Shown here in pieces: positions 1 to 6,510 of a stretch of 20,612 nucleotides of DNA. The translations under genes and the position numbers were made by a program. A model generated the notes under the pieces. That model saw nothing but the letters and a program-made list of their open reading frames with translations. It searched no databases and was not told the origin of the DNA. The stretch is from Rikenellaceae bacterium UBA1749 (GTDB taxonomy: Bacteria; Bacteroidota; Bacteroidia; Bacteroidales; Rikenellaceae), in NCBI GenBank assembly GCA_002315675.1, contig DCHP01000050.1:1-20612 (forward strand). Reading direction: 5' to 3'. The stretch's first letter is position 1. Each line of letters begins with the position of its first letter.

Positions 1-55
1 AGTACATGCCATTGCGGATTCCTTAATTATTACAAACATTTATTAAAAAAACATT

Positions 56-3000
56 ATGAAGAATTTTGGACTATTCTTAGTAATGGTGTTGGCAAGTGTA
101 TCAATCGCTGTAGCGCAGTCTGTGACTGTAAATGGTGTAATTACATTTGCGAACGACCAGGCCCCAGTGGCCGGTGCAACCGTTAGCGTAAAAGGAAATC
201 CTAGTGTAGCAACTATGGCTGACGTTAATGGTGCATACAAAATCACTATTCCTTCAGGTTCTGAGAAAGTTATCGTTGTTTCTTTTCTTGGAATGGAAAC
301 TCAAGAGATTGCATGTGCAAAATCAGGTACATACAATGTTGTCTTGAAAGAAAATGCTCTAACAGTGGATGACGTTATTGTAACAGGGTATGGTATAGTT
401 CGACGTTCAAGCTATGCCGGTGCTGCTGCTGTTGTATCAACAAAGAAACTAAAGGATATTCCTTCTGTGTCACCAACAAGCCGTATTGAAGGTAATGTTG
501 CCGGTGTTACAATTGTCGGTAATTCAGGTGAAGCTGGAGCCGTTGAAAAAATCCGTATCCGTGGTGTAGGTTCTTTGAACGCAGGTAATGATCCACTTTG
601 GGTTATCGATGGTATTCCAATGGCATCAGGTTCTGCCTCAACAGGATGGTACAATGCTTCAGGTAATAGTATCATTTCTTCACTCAACCCTAATGACATT
701 GAATCAATGACAGTTATCAAGGATGCTGCCGCAGCTTCTTTGTATGGTTCACGTGCTGCTAATGGTGTTATCGTCGTAACAACTAAACGCGGTAAGGCAG
801 GAAAAACTTCAATATCAGCAAAAGCTAGTTATGGTGCTTCTGACTGGGCAGTAGATTGGAGACCAACATATGATGGTGATACACGTCGTGATTATTTGCA
901 TCTTGGTCTTTACAACTATATGTACGGACAATCTGGTGATGCAGGATATTCAAAGCAATTTGCCGATGAATATATAGACAACCCTGCAGTAGCTAATGCT
1001 GTTAAACCTTGGTCTGGTTGGACAAATTGGAAAGATGAATTGTTCCGCAAAGGTGCAACACAGAATTATGAATTGTCTGCTTCAGGCGGTAATGAAAAAA
1101 CAAGATTCTATACATCTCTTTCTTATAACAATACAGATGGTGTCAGTCGTAATGCAAATTATGAACGTACTACAGGAAACATAAGTGTTGATCACACTTC
1201 AGGCCGTTTCACATTACATGCTGCTTCTATTTTCTCTCAGGTAAACCAGAGAGTTGATATGGATGAAACATCATATTGTTCTCCATACTGGGCATATGCT
1301 ATGTCTGTTTCTCCAGCCGATTATTCTTTCCTGGAAGACGGCTCATATAATACATATTATGGTTTTGATATTATCGGACCAAAATCCAACCCTGTTTACG
1401 ACCGAACATTGAATTACGATATCAGTAATATGACTCGTTCTTTCAATAACCTATCCGCTAAATTGAATATCCTTGATGGATTTGATTTGGAAGAAAATAT
1501 AGCTTATGACTATATCAATAGTACAGAAAAATTCTGGTGGGACCCTCGTTCTGATAATGGTGAAGCTGCTGGTGGGGTATTTCAGAAAAATAATGATCTG
1601 AATACCCGTGCAACATCCAAGACAATGCTTACATACAATCACAACTGGGCTGACAAGCATGATTTCAGTGCCCTAGTGTCATGGGAAGCTGAAGATCAGA
1701 AGGCAGAGAATATATATGTATCTGGTACAGGGTATTCAACATATAAAAAACCTGAGATTGCAAATGCTTCAGAAACAGATTCTTATACTGCTGTAAATCG
1801 TTCGACACTGCTTTCTTTGGTTGGTAAACTTGACTACACATATGACAATAGATTTTATGTTGGTGCAACTTTCCGTCGTGATGGTAGTTCCCGCCTTTCC
1901 CCTGATACTCGTTGGGGTAATTTCTGGTCAGGTTCCGCATACTGGAGAATCTCAAATGAAAAATGGTGGAAAAATGGCGGTATTGCAAATGTCATATCAG
2001 ATGCTAAAATTCGTGCGTCATATGGTCAGAATGGTACCCGTCCAAGTGATTGGTATGCATGGCAGGGACTATATGGTATGGGATATAACTATGCAGGCAT
2101 GCCAGGTATGACAGAAACAACAATTCAGAATAACTCACTGACATGGGAAAGAAACAATGTAGCCAATATAGGTATTGACTTGAATTTCATTGATCGTATT
2201 GATTTGTCTGTTGAAGTCTACAATCGTGATACAAAGGATCTATTAATGGATGCTCCTACTTCAAGGACAACAGGGTTCTCTTCAACTACACAGAATGTTG
2301 GTGCCATGAACAATAAAGGTATTGAAATCACTTTCAATGCTTTGGCAATTCAGACAAAGACAGTTAACTGGTCTATTGGTTTCAATGTTTCATACAACAA
2401 GAATGAACTGATTTCCTTGAATGATGGTTCTGATCAGATTGGAGGATCTTACTATGTTAGCAAAGTTGGTAATCAGTTGTATTGTCTGTATGGTCTTGAA
2501 TATGCAGGTGTAGATGCTGAAACCGGTAGAGAGTTATTCTATACAAATACAGAGAAAGCCGATGGTACTTTGGACCGTTCACTTACTACAGATTATTCGC
2601 AGTGTTCTAAGGTCGTCCTTGGAAATGTTCAACCTAACTGGACTGGTGGTATCAATACACAACTTCAGGTTAAATGGTTTGACTTAGGTGCTACATTTAC
2701 ATGGCAGGCTGGCGGTCATTATATGGATTATTTAGGAAACTATCAGTCAAATGGCTTTTCATATGCATATTATGGTCAGCTACCAAAATCAGCTAGAGTT
2801 GAAAATTCCTGGACTTATGAAAATTCTGATTATGATGAAGCATTGGGTGGAACGCAGATTTCAAAATACACAAGTCCTGTGTTTGAATATGGTTATCAGG
2901 CTCAACGCTCTTCCCGATTTGTTTACAATACTGACTTCTTCCGTCTAAAGAACCTTACAATAGGTTTCAATGCTCCAGATTCATGGTTAAGGGCTATGCA

Positions 3001-3160
3001 TCTTCAGAAACTTCGTATCTATGCATCTGGAACAAACTTGTTTACTCTATATGACAAGACCGCAGGTCTGGATCCAGAACATCATGACTCTTATGGTCTT
3101 GATTATTACGAAGCACCTTCAATAAGGACCGTTTCTTTTGGTCTAGAAGTGACATTCTAA
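56..3160 (+). CDS. SusC/RagA-family TonB-dependent outer-membrane transporter
   Basis: Outer-membrane beta-barrel that, with a SusD-like lipoprotein, imports oligosaccharides (or sometimes peptides) using TonB energy. Seen in the 1034-residue product: a signal peptide (residues 1-20, cleavage near AVA/Q), a carboxypeptidase-regulatory-like beta-sandwich (about 23-100, with the usual GATVSVKG and ADVNGAYKI stretches), a TonB box DDVIVTGYG at 105-113, a plug domain (about 115-245, with the WVIDGIPM and SRAANGVIVVTTK signatures), then a long aromatic-rich barrel ending in GLEVTF. Length is typical of the family. There is no N-terminal STN domain, so direct control by an anti-sigma/ECF pair is unlikely (inference). 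The start is the first ATG before the signal peptide. The gene lies 22 bases upstream of the susD-like gene if that gene starts at 3183. The substrate cannot be read from the sequence; only 55 bases upstream are visible and they show no clear TAnnTTTG box. Confidence 0.95.
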   Translation: MKNFGLFLVMVLASVSIAVAQSVTVNGVITFANDQAPVAGATVSVKGNPSVATMADVNGAYKITIPSGSEKVIVVSFLGMETQEIACAKSGTYNVVLKENALTVDDVIVTGYGIVRRSSYAGAAAVVSTKKLKDIPSVSPTSRIEGNVAGVTIVGNSGEAGAVEKIRIRGVGSLNAGNDPLWVIDGIPMASGSASTGWYNASGNSIISSLNPNDIESMTVIKDAAAASLYGSRAANGVIVVTTKRGKAGKTSISAKASYGASDWAVDWRPTYDGDTRRDYLHLGLYNYMYGQSGDAGYSKQFADEYIDNPAVANAVKPWSGWTNWKDELFRKGATQNYELSASGGNEKTRFYTSLSYNNTDGVSRNANYERTTGNISVDHTSGRFTLHAASIFSQVNQRVDMDETSYCSPYWAYAMSVSPADYSFLEDGSYNTYYGFDIIGPKSNPVYDRTLNYDISNMTRSFNNLSAKLNILDGFDLEENIAYDYINSTEKFWWDPRSDNGEAAGGVFQKNNDLNTRATSKTMLTYNHNWADKHDFSALVSWEAEDQKAENIYVSGTGYSTYKKPEIANASETDSYTAVNRSTLLSLVGKLDYTYDNRFYVGATFRRDGSSRLSPDTRWGNFWSGSAYWRISNEKWWKNGGIANVISDAKIRASYGQNGTRPSDWYAWQGLYGMGYNYAGMPGMTETTIQNNSLTWERNNVANIGIDLNFIDRIDLSVEVYNRDTKDLLMDAPTSRTTGFSSTTQNVGAMNNKGIEITFNALAIQTKTVNWSIGFNVSYNKNELISLNDGSDQIGGSYYVSKVGNQLYCLYGLEYAGVDAETGRELFYTNTEKADGTLDRSLTTDYSQCSKVVLGNVQPNWTGGINTQLQVKWFDLGATFTWQAGGHYMDYLGNYQSNGFSYAYYGQLPKSARVENSWTYENSDYDEALGGTQISKYTSPVFEYGYQAQRSSRFVYNTDFFRLKNLTIGFNAPDSWLRAMHLQKLRIYASGTNLFTLYDKTAGLDPEHHDSYGLDYYEAPSIRTVSFGLEVTF

Positions 3161-3182
3161 TATGATTTTAATTATAAAAGCG

Positions 3183-4646
3183 ATGAAAAATTTAATGAAA
3201 TATATAGCAGTAGTTTCTCTTGCAGTGGTGCTTACATCATGTAAGGATTTCTTGGATACAACTCCATCTACTGCGTTAACAACAAGTGAGGCAATTGAAT
3301 GCTATGATGATGCTGTCTCTTCTTTGGTAGGTGTCTATGATGCCGTTCAAGGTAATAGTAATAATCTTGGTTGGTATGGTGCGCGTGCTGTATATTATGG
3401 TGATGTCCGTGGTGATTTGATGCAGAGTGAAACTGATGGTTCACGTACAAGGAATCTATACGAGATGAACTATGATGCCAATACAAATCTTCCTGAAATG
3501 TGGTCCGTGCCATATGATGCTATCCGTCGTGCAAGTAATCTTATTGCTGCTATTGATGGTGGTCTTATATTGGATGCAGACGAGTATGAGGACGAACTTA
3601 AAGACATCTATGCTCAGGCTGTTGTAATCCGTGCTTTGGCTCATTTTGATCTTTGCAAGGTATATGGTAAACTTTACACTGATGATCCTACTTCTTTGGG
3701 TGTTCCAATTGTGGATTTTGTAGCTGATCCTACATACAAACCAGAACGTAATACTGTAGCTGAAGTATATAATTTTGTCATTGAACAGATAAATGGTGTA
3801 AAAGGTAATCTATCAAAGGATGTTACTTATGGTTTTGTCAATTATTGGGCAGCTCAGTCACTTTTAAGTCGTATTTACCTGTTTAAAGGAGATTACAGCA
3901 ATTCTTTGACAGCTGCAAAGGATGTAATCGAAAATGGTCCATACCAATTGTGGTCAAATGCTGAATACGCAACAGCATGGGGTGATAAAGGTGGCTCTGA
4001 ATTTATCTGGGAAATTGTTTCAAATGGTTCAGACGACTGGATTGATCGTGAAGGTGTGCCTTATCTTCTTTATGAAGGTGGCTATTCAGACTATATCATT
4101 TCAAAGAAAGGTGTTGAAATGTTTGCTTCACGTCCAAATGACGTAAGAGCGCAGGTTACCGGAGCTCCTCAGCGTGACGACAAACCTTATAAGTCTCGTT
4201 ATGGTACAGACAAAGTCTATACTTTGAAGTATCCTGGTAATGGCTCAGATGTCCGTGTTAATAATATCTACGCAATACGCCTTTCTGAAATTTATCTAAA
4301 TGCTGCTGAAGCCGCATTTAATGCAAAATCAATGGATGATTTGATGAAATATTACAATGCCATTGCTATGCGTGCAGACAACACAGTTGCTGCAGTACCT
4401 GCCAACAATATTACACTTGATATGATTCTTGATCAGAGAGGTCTTGAACTTATTGGTGAAGGTTTCAGATATTTCGACCTTGCACGTAATAGTAAGCAAA
4501 TTGACAGGTCAGTGCGTTATACTCACATTTTCCCAGATCCTCAGGCTGAATCCTATAATAGGAGCTGGTATAAGGCAATTCTTGCTATTCCATTAGCTGA
4601 AATGAACGCAAATAAAGATAACATGGAACAGAACCCAGGTTATTAG
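3183..4646 (+). CDS. SusD/RagB-family nutrient-binding outer-membrane lipoprotein
   Basis: Surface lipoprotein that caps the SusC barrel and captures glycan. I place the start at ATG 3183 (MKNLMKYIAVV..., 487 aa), because this gives a normal lipoprotein signal with lipobox VLTSC and Cys20. The in-frame ATG at 3162 would add MILIIKA in front of the charged n-region, and an ATG at 3195 is also possible. Family hallmarks seen: helical TPR-like stretches around ALAHFDLCKVYG, the N-terminal SusD_RagB region CKDFLDTTPS, and the C-terminal pattern RLSEIYLNAAEAAFN followed by DQRGLELIGEGFRYFDLAR. Length fits the family. It is co-transcribed with the upstream SusC-like gene, and a strong hairpin follows 20 bases after the stop, so the operon appears to contain only these two genes downstream of 56. 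The ligand is unknown. Confidence 0.94.
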   Translation: MKNLMKYIAVVSLAVVLTSCKDFLDTTPSTALTTSEAIECYDDAVSSLVGVYDAVQGNSNNLGWYGARAVYYGDVRGDLMQSETDGSRTRNLYEMNYDANTNLPEMWSVPYDAIRRASNLIAAIDGGLILDADEYEDELKDIYAQAVVIRALAHFDLCKVYGKLYTDDPTSLGVPIVDFVADPTYKPERNTVAEVYNFVIEQINGVKGNLSKDVTYGFVNYWAAQSLLSRIYLFKGDYSNSLTAAKDVIENGPYQLWSNAEYATAWGDKGGSEFIWEIVSNGSDDWIDREGVPYLLYEGGYSDYIISKKGVEMFASRPNDVRAQVTGAPQRDDKPYKSRYGTDKVYTLKYPGNGSDVRVNNIYAIRLSEIYLNAAEAAFNAKSMDDLMKYYNAIAMRADNTVAAVPANNITLDMILDQRGLELIGEGFRYFDLARNSKQIDRSVRYTHIFPDPQAESYNRSWYKAILAIPLAEMNANKDNMEQNPGY

Positions 4647-4665
4647 TAGATTACTTTAATAGAAG

Positions 4666-4710
4666 ACATAGGGGAGTCATATTAATATGGCTCCCCTATG
4701 TTATTTTTAT
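4666..4710. terminator. Bidirectional intrinsic terminator between convergent genes
   Basis: A 15-bp stem, ACATAGGGGAGTCAT (4666-4680) with ATGGCTCCCCTATGT (4687-4701), has one G-T pair and a six-base loop that is itself self-complementary. It is followed on the plus strand by TATTTTTAT. It ends the susC/susD unit, and on the other strand it lies just past the thioesterase gene that ends at 4747. Confidence 0.85.
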
Positions 4711-4746
4711 GGGATTTTTCTATGGTAAGACTTCAGATATTCGGAT

Positions 4747-5157
4747 CTATGAAAGTTTGGAAGATGCTTTTGCCAGGAATCCAGGGGCATTGATGATACA
4801 TCTTTTGTGGACTCCGTTTCCTATTTCGCCTTTATCATCATAGGCTGAAACATTGAAAGTCAATATTCTTCCATCTATTGCTGTAAGTTCTGAAATGCAT
4901 TTGATTTTAAGTCCAATCGGACTTGGGGAAATATGTTTGACATCAATTGAAATACCGACTGTACTTTCGTCCGAACTTAGATATTCCTCAACGCTATTGT
5001 GACAACATTCTTCCATTAATGCTATCATAGCAGGTGTGCCATATACATCCAGAGTTCCGCTTCCAATGGTGCTTGCACAGTTTTCAATTGAGACGATAGA
5101 TTCCTTTGTGGATTTCAACCCTAAACAAGGTTTCACATGTCTGTCAGTCTTTCCCAT
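4747..5157 (-). CDS. FlK-like hotdog-fold acyl-CoA thioesterase
   Basis: Small (136 aa) single-domain protein resembling the fluoroacetyl-CoA thioesterase (FlK)-like branch of the hotdog superfamily, which hydrolyses acyl-CoA thioesters. Seen: the conserved block YGTPAMIALMEECC (39-52) that forms the central hotdog helix, followed by GISIDVKHISPSPIG (68-82) and a C-terminal strand ending GVHKRCIIN. From established work on FlK, the catalytic residues are Thr42, Glu50 and His76. This protein has Thr41, Glu49 and His75, the same spacing. No signal peptide, so cytoplasmic. It lies 41 bases downstream of the methyltransferase gene on the same strand and probably shares its promoter at 6094-6101. 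The physiological acyl-CoA is unknown. Most Bacteroidetes members are annotated only as thioesterase family proteins, and fluoroacetate use should not be assumed. Confidence 0.85.
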   Translation of the reverse strand: MGKTDRHVKPCLGLKSTKESIVSIENCASTIGSGTLDVYGTPAMIALMEECCHNSVEEYLSSDESTVGISIDVKHISPSPIGLKIKCISELTAIDGRILTFNVSAYDDKGEIGNGVHKRCIINAPGFLAKASSKLS

Positions 5158-5198
5158 CTGATTATTATATTTTAAGAATTAGCTTGTGGACTCTTACT

Positions 5199-6071
5199 TT
5201 AGAATCTTATGAATACTCCAAGTGGTAGTTTTTTCTTGAATTTGTCTTCAAAATAGAGCTCACCCATCATGGATTCATCTATTCTGTCTGGAAATATTTC
5301 TCCAACCAATGTGTGGGCAAGAAGAGGGGATAACCCCATTGAGTATAGATTTAGAATAAAAAAACCGTCATTACTTAGTATCTTCGCACAGTTTTCAAGA
5401 AGATTTCGGAGGTTTTCCATAAGTGTCCATTTTTCTCCGTCAGCCCCCCGGCCATATGATGGTGGGTCCATGATTATTCCATCATATCTGTTTCCTCGTC
5501 GGCATTCCCTTGCCACAAATTTCTGGGCATCCTCAACTATCCATCTGACACCATCAAGTCTGCTTGTCTCCATATTTTCACGACTCCATGAAACAGTCTG
5601 CTTGACACTGTCAATGTGGGTTACTTCTGCATTAGCCGACAATGCGGCAAGTGTAGCACCTCCTGTATATGCAAATAGGTTAAGAACTTTAGGATTCTTT
5701 TTGGTGATACATTTATCATATATGAATTCCCAGTTGGAGGCCTGTTCTGGAAATATTCCAACATGTTTGAAGGAAGTCAAACCAAGTCTCATTTTAAAGT
5801 CCAGTTTCTGACTTTTGTAATTGATTACCCACTGCTCAGGCATTCCTTTTTTAAGATGCCATTTACCCTTGTCTTCAGATCCCTTTTGCTTTATGAAATC
5901 AGCATTGCTCATTTCATCCCATTGTTTTTCAGGTAACGATGGCTTCCATAATGCCTGAGGTTCTGGCCTGGAGAGAATATAATTCCCAAACCGTTCCAGT
6001 TTTAGTCCGTTTCCTGAGTCAATAAGTTCGTATCCATCTCTCCATGCAGGAGTAAGTAGTGAAATATTCAT
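5199..6071 (-). CDS. Class I SAM-dependent methyltransferase, RlmI/RlmK-like (COG1092-type)
   Basis: 290-residue cytoplasmic methyltransferase, probably acting on RNA. Seen: SAM-binding motif I VLNLFAYTGGATLAAL (129-144), the acidic ribose-contacting end of strand 2 around THIDSV (151-156), the motif ARWIVEDAQKF-like stretch at 174-185, and the catalytic-type DPPSYGRG (202-209). The DPPSYGRG variant of (N/D)PP(F/Y) is shared with the family of RlmI, which makes m5C in 23S rRNA, and its relatives. The preceding FKHVGIFPEQASNWEFI (101-117) is the usual substrate-side lead-in of this family. Unlike RlmI (about 396 aa with an N-terminal PUA domain) this protein is shorter, and its first ~95 residues do not show an obvious PUA domain, so the substrate is uncertain. 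ATG at 6071 is preceded by AGGAAACACG. First gene of a two-gene minus-strand unit with the thioesterase. Confidence 0.85.
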   Translation of the reverse strand: MNISLLTPAWRDGYELIDSGNGLKLERFGNYILSRPEPQALWKPSLPEKQWDEMSNADFIKQKGSEDKGKWHLKKGMPEQWVINYKSQKLDFKMRLGLTSFKHVGIFPEQASNWEFIYDKCITKKNPKVLNLFAYTGGATLAALSANAEVTHIDSVKQTVSWSRENMETSRLDGVRWIVEDAQKFVARECRRGNRYDGIIMDPPSYGRGADGEKWTLMENLRNLLENCAKILSNDGFFILNLYSMGLSPLLAHTLVGEIFPDRIDESMMGELYFEDKFKKKLPLGVFIRF

Positions 6072-6093
6072 CGTGTTTCCTGTTTGATTATCA

Positions 6094-6101
6094 CAAATTT
6101 A
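6094..6101 (-). promoter_or_regulatory. Putative Bacteroides -7 box for the methyltransferase/thioesterase unit
   Basis: On the minus strand this reads TAAATTTG, an exact match to the Bacteroidetes primary-sigma -7 consensus TAnnTTTG. It is 22 bases upstream of the ATG at 6071, which implies a short leader. I see no good TTTG -33 element at the expected distance, so confidence is moderate. Confidence 0.5.
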
Positions 6102-6306
6102 GATGATTATTCGTAATAATCTGTGTATAGCTGTATTTTAATCTTCTGTAAGATGCTATGATTCCAGGCCGCTCTTTCTTTTTTAGGTGAAGCTATGGTC
6201 AATCCTTGGTATTAATTGCTTGTGAAGTATGCAGGGTTATTGTGTCTGTTAGGTTCGATAGGTGGCAATTGTGCTCAATGTTTTATTGGTGGATTATGCC
6301 TTAGAG

Positions 6307-6429
6307 GGTAACTATTCAGTAGCTGTATCTAATATCTACAATAGCACCCTTTGGTGGATGTCCGTTTTAGGTATTTTACCTGAGATGCTGTATAGCTACC
6401 ATTATTTTTTGCCCTGCTGAATAGTTACC
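6307..6429. repeat. 123-bp segment bounded by 13-bp perfect inverted repeats, with an internal diverged copy
   Basis: GGTAACTATTCAG at 6307-6319 is exactly inverted as CTGAATAGTTACC at 6417-6429; allowing one mismatch, the arms extend to 16 bp. A third copy lies inside: TGCTGTATAGCTACC (6386-6400) matches TGCTGAATAGTTACC (6415-6429) at 13 of 15 positions in the same orientation, 29 bp apart. The flanks are TTAGAG (6301-6306) and TTAAAG (6430-6435), one base different, which could be a decayed target-site duplication. There is also a small hairpin AGGTA-TTT-TACCT at 6369-6381. No coding capacity. It could be a MITE or insertion-sequence remnant, or a set of regulator-binding sites upstream of the GH92 promoter. 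Confidence 0.6.
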
Positions 6430-6447
6430 TTAAAGGTGGCTCGGGAT

Positions 6448-6479
6448 ATTGATAGAATAGCCAAAAGTTAGTAACTTTG
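6448..6479 (+). promoter_or_regulatory. Putative promoter of the GH92 gene
   Basis: The -7 box TAACTTTG (6472-6479) matches the Bacteroidetes consensus TAnnTTTG. ATTG at 6448-6451 stands 20 bases upstream, the expected distance for the TTTG -33 element. Transcription would start around 6486, giving a leader of roughly 25 bases before the ATG at 6511. The -7 box is half of a perfect 15-base palindrome (6464-6478). Confidence 0.65.
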
Positions 6480-6510
6480 TTCTTTAAGTTGAATTATTCC
6501 CAAAGCAGCG

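Larger units (their letters stand above)
6072..6510. other. 439-base non-coding gap between divergent genes
   Basis: No supported coding region or RNA gene. It holds, in order, the minus-strand promoter box (6094-6101), a 7-bp palindrome GATTATT/AATAATC (6105-6121), an undistinguished stretch (about 6135-6300), the inverted-repeat and motif cluster (6301-6435), and the plus-strand GH92 promoter (6448-6479). I cannot assign a function to 6135-6300. Confidence 0.7.

Noticed and set aside
3162..3182. Upstream ATG at 3162 as the start of the SusD-like protein
   Set aside because: It would put MILIIKA ahead of a normal lipoprotein signal peptide; the ATG at 3183 gives the expected short basic n-region and lipobox spacing.
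5269..5811. 180-residue open frame antisense to the methyltransferase gene
   Set aside because: It lies wholly inside a gene with clear family motifs on the other strand and has no recognisable domain; it is a shadow frame.
6252..6258. GGTTCGA resembling a tRNA T-loop in the 6.1-6.5 kb gap
   Set aside because: The flanking bases do not form a T-stem, and no acceptor, D or anticodon arms can be drawn around it.
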